Source of the DNA: Blasia pusilla
Taxonomy: Eukaryota > Marchantiophyta > Marchantiopsida > Blasiales
Length of the DNA: 64,000 nucleotides
Reading direction: 5' to 3'
NCBI GenBank assembly: GCA_050084515.1
Contig: CM114272.1
Location: forward strand, 28,768,001-28,832,000
Shown here: positions 23,033-35,721 of the stretch, in pieces
How the letters are laid out: every line of letters begins with the position of its first letter
Numbering within the stretch: the stretch's first letter is position 1
Made by a program: the position numbers and the translations under genes
The notes under the pieces: model-generated
The model's input: the letters and a program-made list of their open reading frames with translations, nothing else
Databases searched by the model: none
What the model was told of the DNA's origin: nothing

Positions 23033-25142
23033 CTATGTAGCAACCCTAGCCACCTCCGCAACAGCCACTCCACTTTGAGCTCCTACACCATGCTCTATAT
23101 CCAAAAAATGAACATGTGCTGCTCTGGCCGCCTTTGCACTCTCTGCTCGAACGACGTCCCAGGAAGTCCCATGGTGCCGATCTCTCCTTGTCTCATTCCC
23201 AGCCAATGCTTGTACACACCCTATAGGCAATGCTCCAACTTGGGGAGGTGACGGCATGGATAACACTTGGATCTGTCTTTGCTCATCCATACCTAGGCTG
23301 GCTATCCATGTGAAACAATTGAGGTCCATCGCCTGCCCAACACTTGTCTCTAGGATGCCTCAGTCCTACCTGGCACCGCCGTAGTACCCGTAACGAACCC
23401 CATGGCGCGCTCGTGCTCATCTGCTGTAGGCTCCTCCAATGCTCGGGTCACCTCATCCCAAATCATGCCTGGCCCTTCCTGACGAAAGGCATGGGATGCT
23501 GGGAAGCTCACCAACGTAGGTAAGGCTGCCCTCAACTCCCCCACCCTATTGGACATCACCAATGGTGGTCTATCATCCTGCGTCACCACCTAAGATTGAC
23601 GCCCTGAGCCCAAAATAGCATCCACTGAGAGATGTGGTGCTCTCTGGACTCCATCGTTTGCTCGAGTCAGTACCTGTGATGGTATCAGGTTTGTCCACCA
23701 AAGTCGTGGACGATGGGCGCGTGATCCAACTCTTGGTGCATCTAACAACATAGTAGGTCCCAATCAAGATCTCACCTAATGCACACTCGTTATCACAGCA
23801 CATTCTCCAAAATATACGTCAGAGAACATGTCTGACTCTCGTGCAAGTGTCGTACTACTCGTAACATCACCCAAAACATCCTTGACCTCGGATCCTGCAA
23901 TCCAAACCCTCGGCCACATGATGAATGACCCTAACATGGCCATCCAACAATCACCAAATGAATGGTGCCAACTCTATCTAGATCCTGCGCCCCCACCAAA
24001 GAGATGTCGGTGGGTAGTGTATGCTGATATCCCCTTACTGCAGATACCGGCAACAACTCAAGATATCTCTTGACCAATCTGGCCAAGTGACGTAATGATA
24101 CTCGCCGTGTTGTCTCATCTCTCTCCGCATAAAGGTACTGATGCACCCGTATGCCCGCCTGCGATACCGCAGCCAATCCAGTGCAAATCCTTGCGAAGAG
24201 ATCTAACACCCTAACACCCTCCTTTGGACACTGCCACACAACGGGTGTGGTATCGAGTGGGGTCAACATCTCCACTCCAAGAGCTCGATTGCCACCTGAC
24301 TCTTGCTGCTCTGGGATAAAGGCATGACTCCATGCCTGCTTCACGAGGTCGTCGACACTCCTCTGTAGCTCTCGAGTCGTACCCCACAATGGTGAAGAGG
24401 TCTCGCCAACATGGGAAGAGACACCCGCCATGGCTTGTCTCTTCATGGGACTATCCGCTACTAGGACATCCTCCGCATGTGCATTTCCCTCCAACAACTC
24501 TCTTGGCCAGCTAACACTACCTGTGAAAGTTTGCCAACGTGGTCATAGACTCGTCTCGTGCTAAACCACCTTGTCCCGCTAACTGCACGGGTAACTGACT
24601 CATCCCCCCGTCACCTGACCGCCATCCTGGCGATAAGCAATAGTCTCCTCCCAGAAGTTAAGGATGAATCCTAGGGGATATAACACTGTACTCCCCACCA
24701 ACACATCGTATGACTCAACTGGTGTCGTAATCGTACGTGTGCGCACCATAGCACTATCTGTCACATGCTGGCTGGACTCTGAAAACTATCTCCTGTCAAG
24801 TCATATACTGCGTGGGTGACACACCCCCAATCGAGGTCTGTATCTGGAAGGGACAAGGCTCAATGTTGGCCTTCCGTAACCCCAACGCTAAATAGGCCGC
24901 CTTCCCTAACATCAAGGGTTGTGCTCCCGAATCAAGTAGGACGCATTGCGGGTGTATACTATCCCCGTCGGACTAACCAAGAAAAATACTCCAACACGGT
25001 TATCCAGTAACACTACGCTAGTTGTCACCACTGCTCGCTCAATGGCTAGGCGAGCTGGCATATCTACCAACTTCGCCGTCGCCGCATGCCATGACTCTAT
25101 GGGGGATGTCCCGAGCACCTGTTGTGAGGGCAAGTCCACCAC
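23033..25142 (-). pseudogene. Element C: RT-protease linker and protease
   Basis: The protease core is at about 24942-24875: CVLLDSGAQPLMLGKAAYLA, an aspartic protease with a DSGA active site (codons at 24933-24922). Between 24800 and 23033 there are several open frames of 70-190 codons in different phases without recognisable domains. This is the usual linker between protease and RT in such elements, broken by indels. Confidence 0.65.
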
Positions 25143-25557
25143 CTCCTGAACTACCTTTGATCAAGAGGCAGTCACCTCTTCACGCTCACACAACGTGGCG
25201 GCCAGCCTGAACACCTGAGTTGGTCCAACTCTCAACATCGCCAACTCTATGGCGGAAAATAGCGGAGTCTGGCTCACTCTAGTGGCCACCTCCAACACTA
25301 TGGTCGACATTGACTCCACTCAAGCCAGCATAGGAGTTGTCACTCCAACTCCTCGTGACGTCGACGCACCTGCTTGATCTATAGGCACCGCTCGTCGTTT
25401 AGGCACCATCGATGGTGTGTGTAGTGCCTACGACAATGTGAATGACTGTGGAACCCTAACCTGCCACCCATCGGTCCCCTCCGGTGGGTCAATCTCAACT
25501 CCACCTCTCGATGGCTCAGTGCCTCTCGCAGCACCCCGAGTCACTACTACATCCGCC

Positions 25558-26945
25558 TCAACCCTGAGCTGCACTACACATAAACCCCATACTAGCGAGA
25601 TCCTCACCCGAGTCAGGGTAAGAGGTAGAAGCTGGAGCCACACTTGCTGCTCGCGGCTTCGTGCCTTCCTTGAGCTCCATCATCATCATGGTAGCAATCC
25701 TCTGCTCCAACTGATCGATGCGTAAGAGAAGTGCCGGCTTTGGTGCTTTTTCTCCATCTCCTTTGGCTAGTGGTGATCCTCTACCACCACGTCTAGGAAC
25801 AACTCCCCGACCTCCTCCAAGACGACCGCCCCCAGGCCCTTGGCCTACCTCTGGACGTGCCTCTCTACGAAGGTCAAAACATCTATCCCTAATGTGACCA
25901 TATCTGTGGCAATAGTCACACGGGTACTGTGGTGAGGTCATCCTCTATGGCTCCTGAGTAATCGGAGGCACTCGTGGTCCTCTCCCATGCTATGTGCAGT
26001 CTCTCTGCCTATGGGCCCCTCCACACGTCCAACAAGACAACATCAGTCCCTGCTGGGCAACATATGTAAGTACGGGTCATTGCCTCATAGACTCACGGTA
26101 CTCGTCCTGCTCTCTGGGCACACTGGCCCACTCCCGTGGTATAGGTGCTCGCTCTGGCACCTGTGGGATCACCGTCTCTCATGGACCCGTCGACTCTCAA
26201 GAAAATCCAGCGGTCACTACCTGCTCCTCAATCATGTTGAACTCAATACGCTCACACAACTCGAAGACCACCTTCAATGTGGGCTTCGCTGTGTGAATCA
26301 GTACTGCATCTTGGACTCTCCTCCGTAGTTCTCGGTCCAGAACCACGTACCAATATTGGACTGATTGTGCCTCAGTCACTCCATACGTAGCAATGATGAG
26401 CCTCCTCATGCACGTGAAGGCCTCTCTCAGACTCTCACCCGATCGTCGTTGAAAATCTTGTACACTCTTCAGCTTGTCAGTGCGTACGCCTTGGTAGCTC
26501 TTTCGCAACTATCGGAAGAACTCCACTGTGGGATTGAAGTAGGGTGACCCTCTACCACCAGAGGTTTCTGCCACATCGCCTGTCTCACTGCCCTCGTCTC
26601 CATCTAGTCTTCGGGCTGATGGTGTGGGTCTCTCTCCTCTCATGATCCCATCATATGCCTCGTGCCACTAGTGGACACATACCCTGGAGCCCAGTACATC
26701 CTCTAGGCATCGATCTCTATTGAATACAACAATCAAAACTCCATGTAGTCATCCATCGGAGGACCCTCCAAGTATTGGAACAACCCCTTCCATGCCACGA
26801 AAGGGTTGAACCGTGTCGGGGTCCGTATCTCCTGGAAGTTGCACCACGTGTCAAACTCCTGGATTAAATCATCTAAGTTGATGGTGCCCATTGCACTTGA
26901 GAAGCGACGCATGCCTTGATGGCCATGTCGTCCATCTCCTGCCAA
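25558..26945 (-). pseudogene. Element C Gag with one zinc knuckle
   Basis: The frame 25941-25558 opens with CDYCHRYGHIRDRC, an intact CX2CX4HX4C knuckle, followed by a Gly/Arg-rich segment. Upstream, 26508-26197 holds a helical Gag-like segment (DFQRRSGESLREAFTCMRRL) and 26945-26733 another (FDTWCNFQEI and WKGLFQYLEGPPMDDYMEF). Order and spacing fit Gag. Stops and frame changes separate the three blocks. Confidence 0.65.
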
Positions 26946-27179
26946 GTGACACTGCCTCAGTCTGCGATCTCGTCACCAGACCCGGTGTCTAGTGATGACG
27001 TTCCAATCATGGATGGATGTCGAGGTAGCTCCCCATTCGTAACCCCTCGGTATCTCACTCCACTCCATGTCACACCACTACCACTGTTCACGCTATGCCG
27101 TGATGACAACCCTGTCTCACCCGCTCGAGCACTCAGACTCACCAAGAGTCTCCCACACTCCTCAGTAGCTCACGGACGC

Positions 27180-27938
27180 TAATGGTAATCCTACGACAAC
27201 ACACCCGACCTCACGCATACTCAACACTTGGGCTCACCATGGGCCTCCCAACTAACTCATCTAAACCACAGACGCTCTCGGGTCATACACATGACCCCTC
27301 CTCGAAAACCACCGTATATCCACAGACATGCTACACATGCATGGAGACTACACTCATCACCATAGCTACATCCATCTAGCCCCAGCAACTACCCGACATC
27401 CAACACTCTCAATCATATAAGATAAGTGCGGAAAAAGGGACTCGAATGCGTAATCTGATCACGCCCTTCAACCTACGGCATTTTCAACATCCACTCCTCC
27501 ATGCGATATGACAATCTCCGCAATATGACACCCCGTCCTCGTAGCCGCCGTGGTCCTTTTGTCGTCCTCGACTAACACGTTGAACCTCCCATCAACATCG
27601 GCGGCTCGGCTTCGGCTCCTGCCTCCGCCCTAACCCTAACCCTAAACCTAGCCCTAATCTCTAGCCGCCTTTACTTGACAGCCCCCCGGCGGCTGCAAGG
27701 CCAAGTTCTCCTTTCCCTCTCTCTCGCCACTCACCATTCGGCAGCACCCTCGTGAACTCCCGCCGCTACATGCCCTGCTACACTCAGGTGCGACCTCTTG
27801 AAAATCTACACTTGCAAAATCTATGAAAAATGGACAACGCTTCCGCCCACGGTCTTTCAAATAGAAAATTGACCAACGCCCGCCACACACGCGTCTCCTG
27901 GGGCTTCCGACCAAGGCAACTCGCTTGCCTACCTGCAA
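27180..27938. other. Region upstream of element C gag; no LTR or primer site resolved
   Basis: Presumably the 5' untranslated part of element C and flanking DNA. I could not place a TG...CA LTR or a convincing primer-binding site. A telomere-like CCCTAACCCTAACCCTAAACC tract lies at 27628-27657. From 27660 the sequence is of mixed composition without a recognised gene. Confidence 0.4.
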
Positions 27939-29728
27939 ACAATGAATTCCCACGAGCCCCTTGACATCTTTCTCATGTAAAAAATAAAGAGTAATAAAAA
28001 CAGCACATCCGACCAAAAACTCCACTCATCAATATACATTGATATATTGAGCCTCGTCCACCCTGAGCTATCAAGGAATCCGGACGCTAACACCCTAGTC
28101 CTATCTCACACACATACAAGAGAGGTGCTCCAACGGTGTCGTGTCGAGAATCTTTCTTCGAGCAAGGGCGGGCCTTCTAGCTACGGTAGATGCGGTCGAT
28201 GCAAGGTGAACTCTCCAATAAGTTCTCCTTTTTCAATACAAAATTATGATGTACACTCTCCATTCTCTCACGACAGGTATCACAAATGGAAGTGCCGACG
28301 CGATCACTTCTTCGTAACATCGGACCCCGAAATTCCTAACTATAAAATCCCTATAAACTATTTTACGTTTGTACACGAGGAAGATAGCACAACTAGTGTT
28401 AAACCCTACTTGACCAGGCCTATTGACATCCATGGATCGCTATATAAGGACATACAAAGTACAATCCCATGTCCTTCCATATGTGACGATAGGAAGAATC
28501 ACCGGAGTTGGAGATTGCATGACCTGGTTTATGAACGCCTCCCCAAAGTGATAAACTAAATAGCGAGTGAACCAGTGCCTATCTACAAAGAGTACCTTGA
28601 CATGGTAAGGATTGAGGAAAGGAAAGTCGGGCACAGCTCGTGCTCCACCCCTATCCATGCTTGACAGACATTCTCTACTCTCCTCAAGAATGGGTTTTGG
28701 CGGAGTTATTCTCCCAAGAGGGGTAATCCACTCTCATTGGGAAATTAACAAGCCAAAACATCCGCTATTTTAGTATGACTAAACTCCTCTACGGTGACAA
28801 ACCTCTCATCCCCCCACACACACACACCACACTCTAGAAACCTCTCGAAGAATAGACCATGATCAAGTTACTCTCCCAAGAGGGGTGATCCACTCTCATT
28901 GGAAGAGCAAGCAATCCCAAAGCCATACACTCAAGAGAGACACGAGAGACTCAAGATGTGGAATAGAAGGTGATGAACCCTTGAAGGTCCCTCCTCTTTA
29001 TATACTCACAAGGGATCCACAAGAGTACGAAATAGAGCTTATCTTATCTTGTGCCACATGGCTTCCTCTCAAGGCTTAGCCAATCACATTTTGACACAAG
29101 TAGATTTCCTCTTATCTCTTCCAAAATATCCTCTTTTACCCACTTGATATTTTCCAAATTACCCCAACTAACCTAGCCACCAACCAAGACTACTTTTCCT
29201 TTTCATTAAAACAACTACTTTACTTTTATAAAGTCATCTTTTATTTATTATCTCCTTTTCCTAAAGTTGGGCCCGCATAAAAGAGGCACCATAAAGAGGT
29301 TTAAACATAAGAATCTCCTTTTTTTAAGCCAATTTACTTAATACTAATGAAACTCTATCTAACACTTAATGACGAAGGAGTTTACACACTGGTTGATTTT
29401 ACTATACGACAACGGCCCAACATGAGAAAGATGGCTTGGGAAAGCCATCTTCCTCCCTTATATAGGGTTGGGAAGAGCCAAAAGGCTCTTCCCCTAAAAA
29501 TAGCTATCCTCCTAGTAACCTGCGCGCACAGGTTACTAGGGGCAGGTGACGTGCTCAACAAGTCACCCGGCTGTGAAAAACCTCAACAAGAAAGTTGCCA
29601 GAAATGATGTTCCTGACAGAACAGACCTATCCTCAACCTCATCCAACACCGCGGGACAAAGTTACACTCAAGAAATTCCGTTGGCTTATATGCCCTATCC
29701 ACGATAGATATCGGCCTATCGGCTACTC
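27939..29728 (+). repeat. LTR-like repeat 'R', copy 1, interrupted by solo LTR 'S'
   Basis: Two blocks, 27939-28136 and 29412-29728, together match the continuous 513-bp repeat at 53524-54036 on the other strand. The right end is ...CAGATGTGACA in both copies, after which the flanks differ, as expected for a terminus. A TATATAG box at about 29459 and a following series of stem-loops suggest an LTR transcribed on the plus strand. The left end is less certain because similarity fades near 27939. Confidence 0.7.
28137..29411 (+). mobile_element. Solo LTR 'S', copy 1 (1275 bp) with 4-bp target duplication
   Basis: Ends TGTCGT...ACGACA (perfect 6-bp inverted repeat) are flanked by ACGG at 28133-28136 and 29412-29415. 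Removing the insert and one ACGG restores the sequence seen uninterrupted in the other R copy, so the insertion site is proven by comparison. A TTTATATAC box at about 28991 supports the plus orientation. Internally a CTCTCCCAAGAGGGGT phrase occurs twice (about 28708 and 28873). No coding sequence. Confidence 0.88.
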
Positions 29729-30063
29729 AGATGTGACACTCTTTCCCAAGCCTCTTTCCGAAGCCTTGTTCATAGACTTGAACAGATAAGAAAGCATACT
29801 TTCCCCCTTATAGGAACTTTTGGGATTCTCTATGGGAACCCCACCTTTGCCATTGTTCCCCTTGAGCCCTTGATTGTGGCTCTTAATCCAAACATCGAGA
29901 CCAACGTTTGACTAGTCATTCCTTAAGAGTCAAGATGGTTTGGCGGTGGCTTCCTATAGATTATGCAACGCTCACCTTCACAACCGTATCTTGGACCTTG
30001 GATCATATTTTGTGTGTCTCATGTCTAGTGCTAGTCTTGACTCCTTGTTTGATGCCTCGTGGT
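29729..30063. other. Spacer between repeat R and element E2
   Basis: About 335 bp of unassigned sequence with no recognisable gene. It is the left flank of the E2 insertion. Confidence 0.4.
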
Positions 30064-31093
30064 TGTCGCGACCCTCTCATAACCAAACAACACCAAATAG
30101 GCGCCAAGCGGAACATCAGAACTCACGTGGACTCCGGCTACGATGATCGCGCTTTGGAGAGGCTTTTGGAAAGGTCTCCTGGAAAAGTCCAAGAGACAAA
30201 ACACAGAACAGAGTTGTGCGTTTCATGCATTAGTGGTTGCACCAAGAAACCTAGACCAAACGTGAGCCAAGACTTGAGATGAGTTGAGTCTTGGAAGGTT
30301 GGTTGCCAAAGAGGTGAGAACCAGTTTTGGAAAACGACTAGCGTTTGGGGAATTTGATTTTGTTTCGGACCATAAAGTTTAGCTCCAAGATGCATTTGGG
30401 ACAAGTAAGGGCACATTGGAAATATTATCTTGAGACGCTTCCAACACACCAAAGATCTTAGCAAATATATTAGTATAGACTGAGATATTGGCCAAAAAAG
30501 ACAGTGAGAGCAATTGGGTTGAGGGCCAATTGGAGAGGCCCGGGTGTCTTTCCCTATATGTAGGGACCCCAGAGATCCCCAGAAGTACTAGTAAGGGAGA
30601 AGTCTCTCCAAGATGTCTTGGAACACGAATCCCCACTTTGAGCACTAAACGGCATCTTAGAGGCACGGGATGGAATGAGAGTTTGGCGGTGGAACTTGAA
30701 ACCCTAACCTGATCCAAGGGAGTGGACTTTGTATGCCACACTTAGATTTCGACCCGAGATTCACTTTGTACGAGTCTCGGTTAGGGACTCATTGGATGTC
30801 CATCGGACAGTTGGAACCGCCAGGCACGAAACGCCGTCTGAGGTTCTTGAACCAACCACAAAGTTTGTCCCAAGTCTTTCGAGACTTGCCTATGTTATAA
30901 ACCGCGAAACTAGGAAGGTTGAACTTGATGAGAGACCGAGACGAGAACTCGGAAAGTTAGCCCGTTGATTGATCCAAGACTCGACTAACCAGAGTGCGTG
31001 TTTGGATGCTGATCAATGTTGAGAGCATGACATACTGAACGCACGCTTTCGCAACAACAAAGATTAACGGTAAAGGAGAGTAGACGCACGACA
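30064..31093 (+). repeat. 5' LTR of E2 (1030 bp)
   Basis: Starts TGTCGC and ends ACGACA, two bases before the primer site. The start aligns with 36417 and 58533, and the end with 59547 of E3, so both edges are fixed by comparison. A CTATATG box at about 30556 may serve as TATA. Confidence 0.9.
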
Positions 31094-31095
31094 CG

Positions 31096-31107
31096 TGGTA
31101 TTAGAGC
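31096..31107 (+). promoter_or_regulatory. Primer-binding site of E2, initiator tRNA-Met type
   Basis: TGGTATTAGAGC differs by one base from TGGTATCAGAGC, the site complementary to the 3' end of plant initiator tRNA-Met. It lies two bases from the LTR end. Confidence 0.85.
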
Positions 31108-31242
31108 AAATCCTTGGTGAGCGTGAACTTGGGGTCGTAGAAGATCTAGACGTTTGATAAGAACTCAAGGTAGCTGGAAGACCGCGATGCTCGAGGAGGA
31201 ACGCAAGGGATGAGGAGGAGATTTGAGAAAGCGAGGACTCAC

Positions 31243-32862
31243 AAATGGCGACCTAGGGCGAAGAACCGAGGAAGCCGCGAGTCAAAGCAAAAAAGCCGAG
31301 AGACGAATGAATGACGGACCGTGAGCCAAAGGTGGAGATTGCAACTCCCAAAGTGCCAAGTACTAGACATGAGGATGTTCCAAACGAAAATCTTTCCACG
31401 GGGCCTTCGGCTCCAAACTCAAACGACCCGGCCTTTTATATCCAAATGATGGATTTGATGAAGGTGATGGCGGACTAGATGGCAAAACACAGCAAGGTGA
31501 TGGTAGAACTCAAGTCGAATGGAGCCTCTAGTTCCTGCAAGAAGCTTTGTAAGCTAAATTTTCCAATGCCATTCACAGGAATGGGGCTTTCTCGGAGAGT
31601 GAGCGAGTTTCTAACGGAACTCAAACTTTATTTCGAAGCGCAAAAGGCAGAAGAGCAAGACAAGGTGACTGTAGCGGTCACATTTCTGAAGGATCACGCT
31701 CTCTACTGGTGGATAGCTCACTGTAAAGAACATCTAGGCCGTGGAAGAACTTTTAGTTGGGAAGATTTCAAGGAGTTGATTGGTAACCGATTCACTCCAG
31801 AATATAAGGAGTATCGCGATGGCATGGAGTTTATGAGGTTGCGACAAAGCGGATCCCTTAGCGCTTATATGCGAGAGTTCAGTGCACACATGAGCTCACT
31901 TTCCACGGATGAGTTTACAAAGAATTTAATCTTCTTAAGGGGACTCAAACCAAGGGCCGAAAAGGCTCTTTTGTATGCCTCACATTCCAGAGACGTGCGC
32001 GGAGCTTCTAAGGCTGGCGGAGCGAATAGGGGATGATGAAGTCCAAAACCAAAAACCCTTTGAGCCGAAGTTACCGAAAAACAAAGGGACATCCAAGAGG
32101 GTTTGGAATGGGGGTGAGCGCAACCACGGAGGGTCTCTTGCCCCAGCAGCAAAACGAGTAGAACTCAACGCGAAGCCAAGAGGGCCACCCTTCTCGAAGT
32201 CAGAAAATGCCAAAGTGATTTGCTACAATTGTGGCGAACCTAGGCATATGGCTAAGGAATGTGTGAGGCCTAAGGTTACTAAACCAAGTATGATTGCATT
32301 TGATGCTAAGTACTTATTGGCGGTAGATCTAGATACATCTCTCCAAGTCACCAAGAAAACACCCAATTTGGTTTACCTAGGATCCAAGATCGCTAATCGC
32401 GATGTGATGTTGCTCGTTGATACAGGTGCTTCGCACTCATTCTTGAGCCCGAGAATGGTGAAGACGTTGGGATTTCCAACCACCAAGGCGGATGAACCCA
32501 TTAGGGTAGGATTCGTGGGAGGCAAGTCCCACCAGACCTCACACTTGGTTTTAGGGCTAGTCGTGGGATGCGGAGTATTCAAGTTGAAGGAGAATTTCAC
32601 AGTTTGCGACATGGACAAAATTGATGGAGTCTTGGGGAACACGTTTCTGGATGCGTATGAGGTGGAATTGAGGCGAAGACCTTTGAGGTTGAGCATCTTG
32701 GTTAACGACAAACAGACGGACGTCAGATTGGTTCGTGAGGTTCCTAGAAAGACGGAGTTGGTGAACGCCATCACAAGGACGAGTTTGGCCGAGTTAGAGG
32801 AAGGATTCCTTTTCTTGATGAGACAAGTAGAGGATGATGCAAGTGCAAGACGCAAAGATTAG
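31243..32862 (+). pseudogene. E2 gag and protease (decayed)
   Basis: The N-terminal frame begins near 31243 with two stops. The Gag domain lies at 31479-32036 (VTVAVTFLKDHALYWWI and FSWEDFKELIGNRFTPEYKE). A frameshift near 31975-32030 leads to a second frame (31975-32862) with the knuckle CYNCGEPRHMAKEC and the protease LLVDTGASHSFLS. It ends at a TAG (32860-32862) where E3 has CAG, one transition away. The gag-pol frame is continuous in E3 across this point, so the family makes one polyprotein. Confidence 0.85.
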
Positions 32863-35721
32863 AACTCAGCTTCAAAGGGGATCCCTGAAACAATCAAGAG
32901 AGTTGTGAAAGAATTTGGAGATGTGTTGACTAAGGAGCTTTCGATTGAGTTGCCACCACATAGGGCGGTTGATCATAAGATAGAGGTGAAATCCGGATCT
33001 CAACCACCTTCAAAGGCGCCATATAGGTTGAATCAAGAAGAACTTGCGGAGTTGAAGAAACCATTGGGTAAACTCCTAGAGAGGGGTTGCATCCAAACTA
33101 GCAAGTCACCTTATGGAGCGCCCGCCCTCTTTGTGAAGAAGAAGGATAGAAAGTTGAGACTCTATGTTGATTATCGAGCGCTGAATAAAGTGACGGTGAG
33201 AAAAAACTATCCTCTTCCAAGGATGGATGACCTCTTTGATGGATTTTCAAGTGCCAAGTATTTCAGCCGGATTGACCTGAAATCAGAATATTATCAGATT
33301 CGGATTGCCGAAGCAGATGTAGAGAAGACTGCGTGTAGGACAAGATACGTTTGGTTCGAGTGTGTGGTAATGCCTTTTGGTCTTTGTAATGCGACTCGAC
33401 CCTCATCACTTTGATGAACTCCATCTTTCATAAGGAGATGGATAAGTTTGCGATCATCTACATAGATGACATACTCATCTATTCGAAAACACTAGAGGAG
33501 CACGCTCGACATTTGAAGACAGTGTTTGAGAAACTGAGGGCGAACAAGCTGTATGCGAATGCAGAGAAGAGTGAGTTTGGTTTGACGAAGATCAAGTTCT
33601 GGGGGCATGTGGTTAGTGCAAATGGAGTGAGTCCAGACATGGAGAAGGTAAGTGCAATTGCCGAATGGGAACCGCCCTCCACTGTGAAGGGGATGAGGAG
33701 GTTCATCGGAGCGGTCCAGTTTTACCGGACAAACGTGAAGAACTTTTCGGGAATAGTGAAACCTCTCACAGATTGGACCGTGAAGTTTGCCAACACAACA
33801 TGGACCAAGGAAGTGGATAAAGCGTTCAATCGAGTCAAAGAGATCTGCTCGTAGGAACCAGTTCTGAAGCTGCCGGAGTTTGACCAACCGTTTGAGGTGC
33901 ACACTGATGCTAGTGAGTTCGTGATTGCAGGAATGTAGGTGCAAAAAGGGAGACTTGTAGCATTCGAGAGCAAGAAGCTTAGCTACACCAAAAGGAGATG
34001 GCCCACTCATGAGAAAGAGATGTTCGCGGTGGTTCCTTGCTTGAGGAAGTGGCGTCACTATTTGGGACTTCACAAGACTCGAGTATTCATCGATAACATA
34101 TCGCTCAAGTATTTTGAGACCCAAGATTGCATAACACTGAAGCAACTTCGATGGCATGATACCTTGGCATTGACGAATGTGGAGCTAATCCACAAGCTGG
34201 GAAAGACAATGTTATTCCAAATACATTAAGTCGCAGGGCTGAGCATATGCCATCGACGACACAAGTCTTGAGAGCAATGTTCCCTAATGAAATAGATTGG
34301 GAAAGAAGGATTCGTGAAGGATACATGAAGGATGCACAAGCGAGTGAATACCTTAGGAAGTTGAAGCGGGGCAAGAAGGTGGCCAATCTAAGTTTGAGGC
34401 ACGGCTTGCTAAGGTTTAAGCAGAGTAGGATCTATGTAGGCCAAGGCAAGCTACAAATCAAAGTGTTTGTGGAATGTTACGATGGACCTTTGGCAAGACA
34501 AAAAGGGGAGAAATCCACTCTTGCTATTTTTGCGAAGAGGTTCTTTTGGCCCAACATAAAGGAAGATGTTGCTCAATATGTGAAGACCTGTGTGACCTAT
34601 CAGGCAAACAGAGTTTCTTATGCGAAGAAGCAAGGCTCATTTCGTCCTTTGCCGATCCCGGAGGGACCCTTGCAAAGCATTAACATGGATTTCATTACGA
34701 GTCTTCCGGAATGTGAGGGATATAACGCTATACTTGTGATAGTTGTTCGGTTTAGCAAGTTGGGGAGGTTTGTGCCGACGAGAGATTCTACAACGGCCTA
34801 CACGACTTCATGACTATTCCTGGATGGTTGGTGGTGAGCTCACAGATTGCCTAGGAGCATTGTGTGCGATCAAGATCTGAAGTTTACCGGTGCCTTTTGG
34901 AGACATCTATTCAGGAGGTTCTGGACCAAACTCAGCTTTAGTACGTCCTTCCATCCTCAAACGGATGGGCAAACGGAAAAAGTAAACTCGGTGGTGAACC
35001 AATACTTAAGGAATTACATGAGTGCGTACAATAGAGATTGGGCCAAGTGGCTAAGTATGGCTAAGTATTGTTACAACTTGACCAAGCATTCTACAACCGG
35101 AGAATCTCCATTTCTTTTGGCGTATCAAAGAGAACCAGAAGGGCCTCTTGACTTGGGCGCTACACCGGTACATGCTTGTCAAGCAACGGCGGAAAGTTTG
35201 TTAGTGGAAATGCAGGAACGATAAGAGCGAGCGAGAAAAAGTCATGCCAAGTCTCAACTAAGGTACGTGAAGCATGCTAACAAAAGTCGGCGCCAAGTGA
35301 ATTTCCAAGTTGGGGACCAGAACAAGTGTGGTTGAGTGTAAAGAATCTCACTCTTTCGAAGGAATTGTCCGTGAAATTTTCAACCAAGTATGTTGGATCG
35401 TATGTGATCAAGGCAAAGCCGTTTGAGGATGTTTACACATTGGAGTTGCCAAATGAGTTCGAGATTCATCCGACTTTCCATGTGTCATTATTGAAGAAGT
35501 GTCTTCAAGACAATGTGCGTCCGAAACGATACATGGTGATGAGACCACAAGCGGTCATCAGAAATGAGGAACTAGAGTTTGAGGTGGAGACCATTCTGCG
35601 TTCCAAACGTGGAGCTGCCAAGTAAGAGTACTTGGTCAAGTGGAAAGGCTACCATGTGAAAGAGGCGACTTGGATTGCGGAGGCGGATCTTAAACACGCG
35701 CAAGATAGGCACATACATTAG
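32863..35721 (+). pseudogene. E2 pol: RT, RNase H, integrase with chromodomain (decayed)
   Basis: RT runs 32905-33854 with a one-base frameshift near 33397 (relative to E3) and catalytic YIDDILIYS (about 33457-33483). RNase H follows a TAG at about 33852-33854, has a second stop near 33937, and a one-base deletion near 34203. Integrase starts at about 34247; it has the VIVVRFSKLGRFVP core, a TGA at about 34811, and an intact PQTDGQTEKVN block with the catalytic Glu. A stop and indel near 35222-35325 precede the C-terminal part. The chromodomain (EYLVKWKGYHVKEATWIAEA) is interrupted by a TAA where E3 has a Tyr codon. Confidence 0.88.
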
